Assembly: GCF_900091575.1 (NCBI RefSeq)
Contig: NZ_FMCR01000001.1
Coordinates: 1,488,001 to 1,552,000 of the forward strand
Source: Micromonospora saelicesensis
Lineage (GTDB): Bacteria > Actinomycetota > Actinomycetes > Mycobacteriales > Micromonosporaceae
DNA length: 64,000 nt
Direction: 5' to 3'
The position numbers were made by a program, and so were the translations under genes. Below are positions 1-8,469 of the stretch, in pieces. The notes below the pieces were generated by a model, which saw only the letters and a program-made list of their open reading frames with translations, ran no database searches and was not told the DNA's origin. Within the stretch, counting starts at the first letter, position 1. Every line of letters begins with the position of its first letter.

Positions 1-1386
1 CACCACCTGCACGCCGATCCGCAGGGCGACCACCGGGATGTTGATCAGCGCCGGGGTGCGGGTGTCCGGCAGGGCGTAGAAGGCGAAGGTGAAGAGCTGG
101 CTGATCGCGAACGGCACCAGCGCCAGCGCCGCCAGGAGCAGCACCAGCGAGGTGTCTGCCGCATTCTCGTCGGTGAACGCGCCGTAGCGGAACAGCGTCA
201 CGGCCAGCGGAGTCGCCAGTACGGCGTAGCAGACCGCGATCGGGGCGAGCACCGCCGAGACGGTGCGCGTGCCCCGCGACAGGTCGGCGGCGACGTCGGA
301 GTAGCGGCCGTCAGCGGCGGCTGCGCTCATCCGAGGCATCAGTGCCGTGATGATCGATACGGCGATGATGCCGTGCGCCATCATCAGCAGCAGGAACACG
401 TTGTTGTAGATCAGCGGGCCGGCAGCGTTCTCCTTGCCGGCCCGGTTGAGCAGGTTGAACAGCACGATCAGGCCGACCTGGCTCACCGCGACGTAGCAGA
501 ACATCCAGCCGCCGAGACGCCCCAGCTCCCGTAGCCCGAGAGTGCGGAAGTCGAACCGGAACTTCCACCGGAAGCCGACCTTGCGCAACGCCGGCAGGAG
601 GCCGGCGGCCTGGATCGCAACGCCGAGCAGGGTGCCGCCGCCGATCAGCAGAATCCGGCCGGGGGTCATCTGGTCGGGCCGGACGATCTCGGCCCCGAAG
701 ATCGCGATGTACAACCCGGCGGTGGCGATCACCACGATGTTGTTGAGGATCGGCGCCCACATCGGCGCGGCGAAGTGACCCCGGGTGTTGAGCACCGCGC
801 TGATCAACGCACTGAGACCGGTGAAGAAGATCATCGGCAACATCAGGTACGACAGCGCCGTGACGAGATCCCGGAAGTCGGTCCCCGTCTTCTTGCTGGC
901 GTAGAGCGACGTCAGCACCGAGGCGAACGCGACCGCGATCAGCGCCGCCACGGCCAGGGCCAGCACCGCCAGGGTCAGCAGCCGCTGGGCGTACGCCTGC
1001 CCGCCGTCGGTGTCGACCCTGCGCCGACGGACCAGCACCGGGATCAACACGCTGGTGAGGATGCCGCCGAGCAGGAACTCGTAGACCATGCCGGGCAGGA
1101 TCTGCGCGGTGGTGTACGCGTCACCCACCAACGCCCCACCCAGCGCGGCGGTCAACGCCAACGTGCGCAGGAAGCCGGTACCCCGGCTGACCAGGCTGCC
1201 GATCGCCATCACCGCACTGTTGGCCGCCGCGCTCGCCTCGCCCACCTGCTCCTGCGGCGGCGCGGTCGACTCCATGGCCGGCTGGTTCAGCGGCTCGGCG
1301 GAGATGAAGGTGGCGCCGTCCCCGGGACGGACACCGGGGCCGCCGTCGTTCGCGGCGTTGGCGCTGCGGTAGAGCCCGCCGCTCAT
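1..1386 (-). CDS. murJ: Lipid II flippase MurJ (MviN), partial at left edge
   Basis: The frame opens at an ATG at 1386 and runs off the window, so the first 462 residues are seen and the C-terminus is missing. MurJ moves lipid II across the cytoplasmic membrane for peptidoglycan synthesis. A hydrophilic tail of about 55 residues precedes a series of hydrophobic segments. The family motif SRGTGFLRTL is at residues 67-76, followed by a GDAYTTAQILPG stretch. GGGAGG lies 6 nt before the ATG and fixes the start. The gene diverges from cca with 126 bp between them, the usual actinobacterial pairing. Whether the C-terminal pseudokinase domain known from mycobacterial MviN is present cannot be seen. 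The family call is secure. Confidence 0.93.
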   Translation of the reverse strand, partial: MSGGLYRSANAANDGGPGVRPGDGATFISAEPLNQPAMESTAPPQEQVGEASAAANSAVMAIGSLVSRGTGFLRTLALTAALGGALVGDAYTTAQILPGMVYEFLLGGILTSVLIPVLVRRRRVDTDGGQAYAQRLLTLAVLALAVAALIAVAFASVLTSLYASKKTGTDFRDLVTALSYLMLPMIFFTGLSALISAVLNTRGHFAAPMWAPILNNIVVIATAGLYIAIFGAEIVRPDQMTPGRILLIGGGTLLGVAIQAAGLLPALRKVGFRWKFRFDFRTLGLRELGRLGGWMFCYVAVSQVGLIVLFNLLNRAGKENAAGPLIYNNVFLLLMMAHGIIAVSIITALMPRMSAAAADGRYSDVAADLSRGTRTVSAVLAPIAVCYAVLATPLAVTLFRYGAFTDENAADTSLVLLLAALALVPFAISQLFTFAFYALPDTRTPALINIPVVALRIGVQVV

Positions 1387-1497
1387 CTCCAGCCTCCCAG
1401 GGGTACGTCGAGTCGGACACCGACCCGCACGCCACAGACCATAGTCAACCCCCACCCGTTACCCGCGCCCGGCGGATCGGATCACACCCCGGCCCGA

Positions 1498-1503
1498 TAA
1501 GCT
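1498..1503 (+). promoter_or_regulatory. Likely -10 element of cca (near-leaderless)
   Basis: TAAGCT ends 9 nt before the cca ATG and no Shine-Dalgarno sequence lies between. The mRNA would begin at or within a few bases of the start codon. No clear -35 is seen. Confidence 0.5.
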
Positions 1504-1512
1504 GGCGATCCC

Positions 1513-2973
1513 ATGTCCGAAGCCTCCGCTCCTCACGCCGCCGACCGCCGCGAACTCACCGCCGCGCAGCGCAACGCCGTCGCCGAACTACTCCGGGTGT
1601 CCCCGGTCGCCGACGAGTTGGGCCGCCGCTTCGTCCGCGCCGGTCACGAGTTGCACCTGGTGGGCGGTTCGGTGCGGGATGCCCTGCTCGGTCGACTCGG
1701 GGATGACCTCGACTTCTGCACCGACGCGCACCCCGACGAGACCCTGCGGATCATCAAGGGCTGGGCCGAGTCGATCTGGGAGACCGGTCGGGAGTTCGGC
1801 ACCATCGGCGCTCAGCGCGACGGCCTCCGACTGGAGATCACCACCTTCCGCGCGGAGTCGTACGACCAGGTCAGCCGCAACCCGGTGGTGGTGTACGGCA
1901 CCAGCCTCGACGAGGACCTGAAGCGGCGCGACTTCACGATCAACGCGATGGCGGTCAGCCTGCCGGACCACCGGTTCACCGACCCGCACGGTGGGCTGGA
2001 CGATCTTTCGGCCAAGGTGATCCGTACCCCGAGCACGCCTGGTGAGTCGTTCGGCGACGACCCGCTGCGGATGCTGCGGGCCGCCCGGTTCGCCGCGCAG
2101 CTGCGTTTCGCCGTGCACCCGGACGTGCACCTGGCGATGACCGAGATGGCCGCCGACCTGGACCGGATCACCGCCGAGCGGATCCGCGACGAGTTCACCA
2201 AGTTGCTCTGCGGCGCCGACCCGATCACCGGGCTGCGGCTGCTGGTCGACACCGGGCTGGCCGAGCGGTTCCTGCCGGAGCTGACCGGCCTGAAGCTGGA
2301 GATCGACGAGCACGCGCAGCACAAGGACGTCTACGAGCACACGTTGACGGTCGTCGAGAACGCGGTCTCCTACGAGGAGGACGGCTGCGACTTCATCCTG
2401 CGGATGGCCGCCCTCCTGCACGACGTGGGCAAGCCGGCGACGAAGGCGGTCGGGTCCGACGGCCGGGTCAGCTTCCACCACCACGAGGTGGTCGGCGCTC
2501 GGCTGACCAAGGCCCGGATGAAGGCGATGCGCTACCCCAAGGACGTCACCGCGCAGGTGACCGCGCTGGTCGCGCTGCACCTGCGCTTCTACGGGTACGG
2601 GCGGGGCGAGTGGACCGACTCGGCGGTGCGCCGCTACGTCGCCGACGCCGGTGACCTGCTGCCCCGCCTGCACAAGCTGACCCGCTCGGACTGCACGACC
2701 CGCAACCGGCGCAAGGCCGCCCAGCTCGCGGCCGACTACGACGCGCTGGAGGATCGGATCGCCCGGATCGCGGCCGAGGAGGACCTGGCGCGGGTTCGAC
2801 CCGACCTGGACGGTAACGCGATCATGGAGCTGCTCGGCGTACCGCCGGGGCCGGTGGTCGGGCGGGCGTGGAAGCACCTCAAGGAGCAGCGCCTGGAGCA
2901 CGGCCCGCTGGACCGTGACGCCGCCGAGGCGGAGCTGCTGCGCTGGGCCCGCGCCGAGGGTCTGATCTCCTAG
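1513..2973 (+). CDS. cca: CCA tRNA nucleotidyltransferase with HD domain
   Basis: A protein of 486 aa that adds or repairs the 3'-terminal CCA of tRNAs. The class II polymerase-beta-type head is clear: GGSVRD at residues 51-56 and the metal-binding DLD at 65-67, followed by the RRDFTINAMA and RAARFAAQL motifs. A C-terminal HD domain has LLHDVGKPAT with H303/D304, so a phosphohydrolase activity is possible. Length fits the long actinobacterial form (PcnA-like annotation in mycobacteria). It stands alone, divergent from murJ and convergent with the flotillin gene, and ends at a strong hairpin. Expression is probably from a near-leaderless promoter. Whether it adds the full CCA or only part of it is not decided by sequence alone. 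Confidence 0.95.
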   Translation: MSEASAPHAADRRELTAAQRNAVAELLRVSPVADELGRRFVRAGHELHLVGGSVRDALLGRLGDDLDFCTDAHPDETLRIIKGWAESIWETGREFGTIGAQRDGLRLEITTFRAESYDQVSRNPVVVYGTSLDEDLKRRDFTINAMAVSLPDHRFTDPHGGLDDLSAKVIRTPSTPGESFGDDPLRMLRAARFAAQLRFAVHPDVHLAMTEMAADLDRITAERIRDEFTKLLCGADPITGLRLLVDTGLAERFLPELTGLKLEIDEHAQHKDVYEHTLTVVENAVSYEEDGCDFILRMAALLHDVGKPATKAVGSDGRVSFHHHEVVGARLTKARMKAMRYPKDVTAQVTALVALHLRFYGYGRGEWTDSAVRRYVADAGDLLPRLHKLTRSDCTTRNRRKAAQLAADYDALEDRIARIAAEEDLARVRPDLDGNAIMELLGVPPGPVVGRAWKHLKEQRLEHGPLDRDAAEAELLRWARAEGLIS

Positions 2974-2998
2974 CGCTTCGAGCCGAGCGACGACCGAT

Positions 2999-3041
2999 GC
3001 CGACGGGCGCCACCCCCGAACCGGGAACGGCGCCCGTCGGC
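2999..3041. terminator. Bidirectional hairpin terminator between cca and flotillin gene
   Basis: Perfect 13-bp inverted repeat, GCCGACGGGCGCC at 2999-3011 and its complement at 3029-3041, with a 17-nt loop that itself contains a small CCCCG/CGGG stem. It sits between the two convergent stop codons. There is no T-run, as is common in GC-rich actinobacteria. Confidence 0.7.
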
Positions 3042-3049
3042 GTACCTCG

Positions 3050-4567
3050 TCAGCGGGTTTCGACGGCCTTCCCGTCGACGGACGCGGCTCCGTTGCCGGC
3101 CGGAGTGGACGCCGAGCCCAGCCGTGCCAGCAGACCGGGCAGGTCGATGCCGGTCAGGTCGCTGCCGAGCTGGAGGCCCTGGGCCACGTTGCCGGCCACC
3201 GACTTCGTGAGCGACGACGCCCCGTCGGTGGAGATGACGGTCATCTTGTCGATCGCCCCGATCGGCGCACTGGCCGCCTCGACGACCTGCGGCAGAACCT
3301 TGACCAGCAGGTCCAGCACAGCCGCCTCTCCGTACGCGGCGAACGCCTCGGCCTTGCGCGCCATCGCGTCGGCCTCGGCCTCGCCCTTGGCGAGGATGGC
3401 CGCGGCCTCGGCCTGGCCTTCCCGCTCCACCGCCTCGGCGATGGCGGAGCGTCGCCGCTGCTCGGCCTCACCTTCCTTGGCACCCTCGATGGCGTTGGCC
3501 TCGGCGAGCGCGGCCCTCCGGGCCCGCTCACCCTCACCGGTGAGGCGGGCCTGCTCGGCGGAGGCCTGCGCGGCGGCGATGACGGACTGGCGCTGCGCGT
3601 CGGCGTGCAGCACCGCCGCGTTGCGGGACGCCTCGGCCTCCTGCTCCACCTTGTACCGGGCCGCGTCGGCCGGCTTGCGAACCTCGGTGTCGAGTTGGCG
3701 CTGCTTGAGTTCGGCGTTGCGCTCGGCCACCTTCTGCTGTTCGGAGAGGATCGCCTGGTCCCGCTCGGCCTGGGCCAGCGGTCCGGCCGCCGCGGACTTC
3801 GCCTTCGCCGCGTCGATCTCGGCCTGGATGCCGGCCTGCTTGAGGGCCAGGTTGCGGTTCGCCTCGGCGATGGCCTCCTCGGCGAGCAGCCGCTCCTGCT
3901 CGGCCTGCTGCCGGGCCCGGGCCTCGGCGATCGCCGCGTCCTTCAGCACCCGGGCCGCCTCGGGGCGGCCCAGGTCCTGAAGGTAGGAACCTTCGGCGAG
4001 GATGTCCTGGAGCTGGAAGGTGTCCAACACCAGGCCCTGGTTGGTCATCGAGTGCTCGGCCTCCTCGGCGACCGCGCTGGCGAACGCCGCCCGGTCCCGG
4101 ATGACCTCCTCGACGGTGAGCCGGCCGACGATCGAGCGCAGCGCGCCGGCCAGCACCTCCCGGGTGAAGTTGTCGATCTCGTCCTGCTGGTGCAGGAACC
4201 GTTGTGCGGCGGCCCGGATCGCGTCCTCGGTGCCGCCGACCTTGACGATCGCCACGCCGTGCAGGTCGGCGCGGATGCCCTGCTTGCTGACGGCGCCCCG
4301 GATGCCGACGTCGATCCGCCGGCTGGACAGGTCGAGCGACTGGAGCTTCTGCACCACCGGCAGCACGAAGACCGAGGCGCCCAGCACGACCTTCTGCCCG
4401 GAGTTGTCGGTGGACCGCCCGCCGTCGGCGGTCTGCGTGGTGCGGCCCTTGCGACCGGTGACGATGAACGCCTCGTTCGGGCCGGCCACCTTGATCCGGG
4501 AGAGCACGAAGAGCACCAGGATGAGCGCGAGGAGGACCGCGCCACCGATGGCGATGAGTAGGGCCAT
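3050..4567 (-). CDS. Flotillin-like SPFH/band 7 protein
   Basis: 505 aa. An N-terminal hydrophobic segment (about residues 2-24) is followed by an SPFH/band 7 domain (about 25-200, with NEAFIVTGRKG and the VEEVIRDRAAF helix). Then comes a long Ala/Glu-rich coiled coil (about 200-420), the flotillin domain with AE repeats, and a conserved C-terminal part containing VLPQVVEAASAPIG. Flotillins scaffold membrane microdomains and in Bacillus affect membrane fluidity and secretion. The gene lies 28 bp downstream of an NfeD-like gene on the same strand, matching the yuaF-yuaG (nfeD-floT) arrangement. No good Shine-Dalgarno sequence precedes the ATG. The family is certain; the cellular role here is inferred. 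Confidence 0.9.
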   Translation of the reverse strand: MALLIAIGGAVLLALILVLFVLSRIKVAGPNEAFIVTGRKGRTTQTADGGRSTDNSGQKVVLGASVFVLPVVQKLQSLDLSSRRIDVGIRGAVSKQGIRADLHGVAIVKVGGTEDAIRAAAQRFLHQQDEIDNFTREVLAGALRSIVGRLTVEEVIRDRAAFASAVAEEAEHSMTNQGLVLDTFQLQDILAEGSYLQDLGRPEAARVLKDAAIAEARARQQAEQERLLAEEAIAEANRNLALKQAGIQAEIDAAKAKSAAAGPLAQAERDQAILSEQQKVAERNAELKQRQLDTEVRKPADAARYKVEQEAEASRNAAVLHADAQRQSVIAAAQASAEQARLTGEGERARRAALAEANAIEGAKEGEAEQRRRSAIAEAVEREGQAEAAAILAKGEAEADAMARKAEAFAAYGEAAVLDLLVKVLPQVVEAASAPIGAIDKMTVISTDGASSLTKSVAGNVAQGLQLGSDLTGIDLPGLLARLGSASTPAGNGAASVDGKAVETR

Positions 4568-4595
4568 ATGAGGAGTCCCGTCTGTGAGGGGGAGG

Positions 4596-5135
4596 TCAGT
4601 AGGTCTCTACGTGCACGCTGGTCTCGCTGAGCGCCTGCACGACGAAGACCTGGGCACCGATCGGGATCGGCTGGTCCGCGCGGGCGCTGAGCTTGACCGG
4701 TTGGCCGGCTAGGCGAATGCGGACCTCGCCGTACCCGTTGGCCGGCACCGGGGTGACGACCAGGCCGAGCGCGCCGACCAGGTCGTCGCGGGTGGGGGTG
4801 GGGTCGGTGCGCATGTTCCGCGCCGCCCGACTCAACCGGGACGCCAACCAGCCGGTGGGCACGGCCGCGAGCACGCCGCCGGCCACCGCCCCGACGACCA
4901 TGCCAGGTGTACGCGCTCCGAGCAGCTCGTTGACGATGGCCGCGCCGAACCCGAACGCCCCGGCGAAGCCGGCGACCGTCTCGACCGAGATCGGCCCGTC
5001 CACGTCGGCGTGCCCGAACTGGAACAGCTCGGTGCCGAGCAGGGCGAGCGCGAGCACACCGATGCCCGCCCCGCCGATGATCAGAAAGATGAGCGTCCCC
5101 GTTGCCACGACCTTGACGGTATCGACGCCGCGCAA
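4596..5135 (-). CDS. NfeD-like membrane protein, flotillin partner
   Basis: 179 aa with three or so hydrophobic segments at the N-terminus (LIFLIIGGAGIGVLALALL, a segment near residues 50-68, and one near 78-98). A soluble OB-fold-like C-terminus (about 105-179) contains DLVGALGLVVTPVPANGYGEVRI, typical of the NfeD C-terminal domain. It is the upstream gene of the flotillin pair. The start given is TTG at 5135. A GTG nine codons further in, just before the first membrane segment, is an alternative, and neither has a convincing ribosome-binding site. The membrane and OB parts are clear. The name NfeD rests on fold pattern and on the flotillin neighbour. Confidence 0.8.
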   Translation of the reverse strand: MRGVDTVKVVATGTLIFLIIGGAGIGVLALALLGTELFQFGHADVDGPISVETVAGFAGAFGFGAAIVNELLGARTPGMVVGAVAGGVLAAVPTGWLASRLSRAARNMRTDPTPTRDDLVGALGLVVTPVPANGYGEVRIRLAGQPVKLSARADQPIPIGAQVFVVQALSETSVHVETY

Positions 5136-5230
5136 CGCCGAACGGCCTGCCAGGGCGGGTCGGGAGTGGCGCTCAGCCCGACGCTGGTGGCCGGGCCGGC
5201 GAGAGAGTCCGCGTCAGGGAGAATAGGTGG

Positions 5231-5716
5231 ATGCGCTGGGCTGTGCTCGACTCACCGATCGGTGAGTTCTCCGTCGCCACCGACGGCACGAGCGTCCGCG
5301 GTGCCCATTTCGGCCGGCTCGAGGCGGCCACCAACGAGCCCGACGACGCGCTGTCCCGGCAGGCCGTCGACGAGCTGCGGGCGTACTTCGCCGGTGAGCT
5401 GACCGCGTTCACCGTTCCGGTGTCGGTGCCGCGCGGCTCTGACTTCGAGCGCGCCGTGTGGCGGGAGATGACGCGGATCCCGTACGGGGAGACGCTGACG
5501 TATGGCGAGGTGGCGCGCTTGGTCGGCGATCCCGGAGCGGCACGGGCGGTGGGAGTGGCCTGCAACCGCAACCCGGTCCCGGTGATCGTGCCGTGTCACC
5601 GGATCGTCGGCGCGGGCGGCAAGCTGGTCGGCTTCGGTGAGGGCCTGCCCCGCAAGGTCAAGTTGTTGGAGCTGGAGGCCGGGGTCGCGCTGCGACATGC
5701 TTGGGCTGGAAGTTGA
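5231..5716 (+). CDS. ogt: Methylated-DNA--[protein]-cysteine S-methyltransferase
   Basis: 161 aa, the normal length for Ogt/AGT. It repairs O6-alkylguanine by transferring the alkyl group to its own cysteine. The active-site motif PCHRIV has C122, followed by GKLVGFG. The helix-turn-helix DNA-binding segment ERAVWREMTRIPYGETLTYGEVA lies upstream of it. A purine-rich AGGTGG directly before the ATG at 5231 acts as ribosome-binding site. The gene is convergent with ino1 and is followed by a short open frame and a strong hairpin. No Ada-type regulatory domain is fused. The assignment is safe. Confidence 0.95.
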   Translation: MRWAVLDSPIGEFSVATDGTSVRGAHFGRLEAATNEPDDALSRQAVDELRAYFAGELTAFTVPVSVPRGSDFERAVWREMTRIPYGETLTYGEVARLVGDPGAARAVGVACNRNPVPVIVPCHRIVGAGGKLVGFGEGLPRKVKLLELEAGVALRHAWAGS

Positions 5717-5844
5717 CGCCGGTCAGCCAGGGTTATACAACTTCGGTATGGCTGGCATTGACCGACGCGCTGGTCAGTGGCGAGGTCGACTCGATTGACG
5801 AGTTGGCGTTGCGGCTGTCGCCGTACCTGGAGATGTCGAGCTGA
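5713..5844 (+). CDS. Possible small protein or gene remnant after ogt
   Basis: A TTG overlapping the ogt stop opens a frame of 43 codons ending at 5844. Its last 33 residues, with WLALTDALVSGEVDSIDELA and a LRLSPYL end, look like folded protein rather than random frame. A second frame from an ATG at 5697 gives another protein-like stretch (EVDAGQPGLYNFG) that stops at about 5798. The two pieces overlap, as might be left by a frameshift in an older gene. No ribosome-binding site is evident and no family was recognised. It may equally be non-coding. Confidence 0.25.
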   Translation: MTPVSQGYTTSVWLALTDALVSGEVDSIDELALRLSPYLEMSS

Positions 5845-5852
5845 ACGCGGCG

Positions 5853-5882
5853 AAGGGCCGGGTCCGTGCGGACCCGGCCCTT
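5853..5882. terminator. Bidirectional terminator between ogt and ino1
   Basis: Perfect 13-bp stem, AAGGGCCGGGTCC and its complement, with loop GTGC. The AA at one end and TT at the other give short tails in both directions. It lies between convergent genes. Confidence 0.85.
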
Positions 5883-5906
5883 CCACGTGCTTGGTGATTC
5901 AGCGCG

Positions 5907-6986
5907 TCAGCGCGTGACCTCACCGGCAATGAACTCCTCGACGGCCTGGTGGGCGTCGTGGTCGGCGTACTGCACCGGCGGGGACTTCATGAAGTACGAC
6001 GAGGCCGACAGGATCGGGCCGCCGATCTTCCGGTCCAGGGCGATCTTCGCGGCCCGGACCGCGTCGATGATGACGCCGGCCGAGTTCGGCGAGTCCCACA
6101 CCTCGAGCTTGAGCTCGGCGTTGAGGGGGGTGTCACCGAACGAGCGGCCCTCCAGGCGGATGTACGCCCACTTGCGGTCGTCCAGCCACGGCACGTGGTC
6201 CGACGGGCCGATGTGCACGTCGCTCTTGCTCATCTCGTGCGGGATCTGCGAGGTGACCGACTGGGTCTTCGAGATCTTCTTCGAGACCAGCCGCTTGCGC
6301 TCCAGCATGTTCATGAAGTCCATGTTGCCGCCGAAGTTGAGCTGGTACGTGCGCAGCAGCTCGACGCCGCGGTCCTCGAAGAGCTTCGCGAGAGCGCGGT
6401 GCACGATGGTGGCGCCGACCTGGCTCTTGATGTCGTCACCGACGATCGGCAGGCCCGCGTCCTCGAACTTCTTGGCCCACTCGGGGTCGGAGGCGATGAA
6501 GACCGGCAGGGCGTTGACGAACGCGCAGCCGGCGTCGATCGCGGCCTGGGCGTAGAACTTGGCGGCCTGCTCGGAGCCGACCGGCAGGTAGCAGACGACG
6601 ACGTCGACCTGCGCGTCGCGCAGCGCCTGCGCCACGTCGACCGGGGTGGCGTCCGACTCCTCGACGATCTCGCGGTAGTACTGGCCCAGACCGTCGAAGG
6701 TCGGACCGCGCTGCACGCTGACGCCGGTCGGCGGCACGTCGCAGAGCTTGATGGTGTTGTTCTCGCTGGCGACGATCGCCTCCGCGAGGTCCATGCCCAC
6801 CTTCTTGGCGTCCACGTCGAATGCCGCGACGAACTCCACGGCGTTGACGTGGTAGTCGCCGAAGGCGACGTGCATGAGACCCGGGACGCGGTCGTTCGGG
6901 TTGGCGTTCCGGTAGTACTCGACGCCCTGAACCAGGGACGAGGCGCAGTTACCCACACCGACGATGGCGACGCGGACGGAGCCCAT
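5907..6986 (-). CDS. ino1: Inositol-3-phosphate synthase
   Basis: 359 aa, matching the actinobacterial Ino1 class (about 360 aa, shorter than the eukaryotic enzyme). It converts glucose 6-phosphate to myo-inositol 3-phosphate with NAD, the first step toward phosphatidylinositol, mannosylated inositol lipids and mycothiol. The Rossmann start [16 protein letters not shown] is at residues 5-20. Later motifs include [23 protein letters not shown] and the [12 protein letters not shown] block. The start chosen is ATG 6986 because AAGGAGG lies 9 nt before it. A GTG at 7013 that overlaps the padR stop is less likely. The gene follows padR by 23 bp on the same strand, so it is probably co-transcribed and under PadR control. 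Confidence 0.97.
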   Translation of the reverse strand: MGSVRVAIVGVGNCASSLVQGVEYYRNANPNDRVPGLMHVAFGDYHVNAVEFVAAFDVDAKKVGMDLAEAIVASENNTIKLCDVPPTGVSVQRGPTFDGLGQYYREIVEESDATPVDVAQALRDAQVDVVVCYLPVGSEQAAKFYAQAAIDAGCAFVNALPVFIASDPEWAKKFEDAGLPIVGDDIKSQVGATIVHRALAKLFEDRGVELLRTYQLNFGGNMDFMNMLERKRLVSKKISKTQSVTSQIPHEMSKSDVHIGPSDHVPWLDDRKWAYIRLEGRSFGDTPLNAELKLEVWDSPNSAGVIIDAVRAAKIALDRKIGGPILSASSYFMKSPPVQYADHDAHQAVEEFIAGEVTR

Positions 6987-7009
6987 AGCGTCTGCCTCCT
7001 TCTTTTCTG

Positions 7010-7648
7010 TCACGGCCGCTCATTCCTGGTCTCTCCAGGCGGAGGCGGGCTGTTGTCTTCTCGTCGGCCGCCGGCTGTCCCGATGTTCGGGACCGTCGGG
7101 GCTCGGCCGGAGCGCTCGTTGGCGATGAGCTCCTCCAGCCAGCGGACCTCGCGCTCACAGGCATCAAGGCCGTGGCGCTGCAGTTCCAGCGTGTAAGCGT
7201 CGAGGCGCTCGGCCGCCCGGCCCAGCACGTCACGAAGCCCTTCGCGACGCTCCTCGATCTTGCGGCGGCGACCCTCCAGAATGCGCAGTCGGGTCGCCTG
7301 GTCGGTCCGGGCGAAGAACGCGAAGTGCACCCCGAAGCCCGTGTCGTCGTACGTCTCGGGCCCGGCCTGTGCGATCAGCTGGGCGAAGCGTTCCTTGCCT
7401 TCCGCGGTGATTTTGTAGACCACCCGACCTCGTCGGCTGGTCAGCGCGGGAACCTCCTCGGCAGTGGCGGGCGTCTCAGCAGCTTCGGTGATCCATCCCG
7501 CCGCCTGCAGCCTGCGTAGCGTGGGATAGAGCGAGCCGTAGCTGATCGCCGCCCGGATCGCGCCGAGTTTGGCGGTCAGCTCCTTGCGCAGCTCATAGCC
7601 GTGCATCGGAGACTCCTGCAGGAGGCCGAGGATGGCGAACTCAAGCAC
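7010..7648 (-). CDS. PadR-family transcriptional regulator
   Basis: 212 aa. The N-terminal winged helix (about residues 1-100) has [22 protein letters not shown] and [16 protein letters not shown], diagnostic for PadR. The C-terminal half is the long helical dimerisation region of the PadR C-domain (Vir-like). The start is GTG 7648, preceded by GAGAGGG. A perfect 11-bp-arm palindrome lies 44 bp upstream at 7692-7714, and autorepression there is very likely. It is upstream of ino1 in the same orientation, an arrangement conserved in mycobacteria (Rv0047c-Rv0046c), which suggests that it regulates inositol synthesis. The ligand is unknown. Confidence 0.92.
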   Translation of the reverse strand: MLEFAILGLLQESPMHGYELRKELTAKLGAIRAAISYGSLYPTLRRLQAAGWITEAAETPATAEEVPALTSRRGRVVYKITAEGKERFAQLIAQAGPETYDDTGFGVHFAFFARTDQATRLRILEGRRRKIEERREGLRDVLGRAAERLDAYTLELQRHGLDACEREVRWLEELIANERSGRAPTVPNIGTAGGRREDNSPPPPGETRNERP

Positions 7649-7691
7649 TGGCCACCCTCTCTTTACCCTCCGGCGGGAGCGGTAACCGCCG

Positions 7692-7714
7692 CGATGTATC
7701 GGACCGATACATCG
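7692..7714. promoter_or_regulatory. PadR operator palindrome
   Basis: CGATGTATCGG, one central A, then its exact complement. The ATGTATCG...CGATACAT core is the type of site bound by PadR-family repressors. It lies in the padR/DUF5318 divergent region, 44 bp before the padR start and about 100 bp before the DUF5318 promoter, so it mainly covers padR-ino1. Confidence 0.8.
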
Positions 7715-7809
7715 CACGTTAGCGGGTCGTGCGGGCCAGGGCAAACCCCCGTTCCGAGATGCCGTCGTCACGGATTGTGAGCGTGGTCGCCTGGTCGGGC
7801 CGGACCGCG

Positions 7810-7815
7810 TACCCT
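7810..7815 (+). promoter_or_regulatory. -10 element of DUF5318 gene (leaderless)
   Basis: TACCCT followed by exactly 7 nt and the ATG, with no Shine-Dalgarno sequence. The transcript should start at the initiation codon. Confidence 0.55.
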
Positions 7816-7822
7816 TCTCCGC

Positions 7823-8272
7823 ATGCGTACGCAGCGCCAGGTCGTCGACTACTCGCTTCAGAAGCGAGCAGTGCTGCGTGAGCTCCTGGCCGGCCGGGTC
7901 GGCACGTACGACGTCTGCGACGCGTCGCCGTACCTGAAGAACGCCGCTCGGTTCCACGGTGAGCCGACCGACCGGCGCTGCCCGATCTGCCGGAGCGAAA
8001 ACCTGACCCTGGTCCACTACATTTACGGTGACGAACTCAAGCAGTCCGCCGGACAGGCTCGGACACTGACTGAGTTGCCCGTGCTGGCGATGACGCTGCG
8101 TGAGTTCCAGGTCTTCGTGGTGGAGGTGTGCCTCGGTTGTGACTGGAACCATCTCGTCGAGCAGTACCTGCTCGGCCGGGACGGTCTGACCGGCGACAGC
8201 GACGGCATCAGCGAGCAGGACGCGGCGGGCGCCGGAGGCGCCGGTCGGCGGAGGCGAGAGGCGCAACGGTGA
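7823..8272 (+). CDS. DUF5318 zinc-ribbon protein
   Basis: 149 aa of unknown function. Two CxxC pairs, C53/C56 (CPIC) and C103/C106 (CLGC), should bind one zinc. They flank a conserved core with YIYGDELK and REFQVFVVEVC. The last 30 residues are a charged, probably disordered tail. The family is restricted largely to actinobacteria, and the position between padR-ino1 and the class A PBP matches Rv0049 in M. tuberculosis. The fixed location next to envelope genes suggests, but does not prove, a housekeeping role. The start is supported by a leaderless-type promoter. No catalytic motif was seen. Confidence 0.88.
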   Translation: MRTQRQVVDYSLQKRAVLRELLAGRVGTYDVCDASPYLKNAARFHGEPTDRRCPICRSENLTLVHYIYGDELKQSAGQARTLTELPVLAMTLREFQVFVVEVCLGCDWNHLVEQYLLGRDGLTGDSDGISEQDAAGAGGAGRRRREAQR

Positions 8273-8469
8273 TCTCAGCTGGTTGGACCGGCCCCGGGGC
8301 CGTAGACGAAACCCGGGACGGCCGACCGCTCGTTGGCCCGATTGGCCCGATTGATACGGCAATGACCCCGGTCGGCCGGCACCCCCGTGCCGGCGCCCCG
8401 GGTGAAGCAACTCACGGCAACCCGGTGGCGGCGCAGCCGCGCCCCACCGCGACCGGCAGGGTGTGAGGA

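Noticed and set aside
4045..4571. Plus-strand frames opposite the flotillin gene.
   Set aside because: They mirror the repetitive Ala/Glu coiled coil and the SPFH region of the minus-strand gene and have no independent support.
6987..7013. A longer Ino1 starting at GTG 7013 that overlaps padR.
   Set aside because: AAGGAGG inside this stretch is placed exactly for ATG 6986, and the Rossmann motif then starts at the usual distance.
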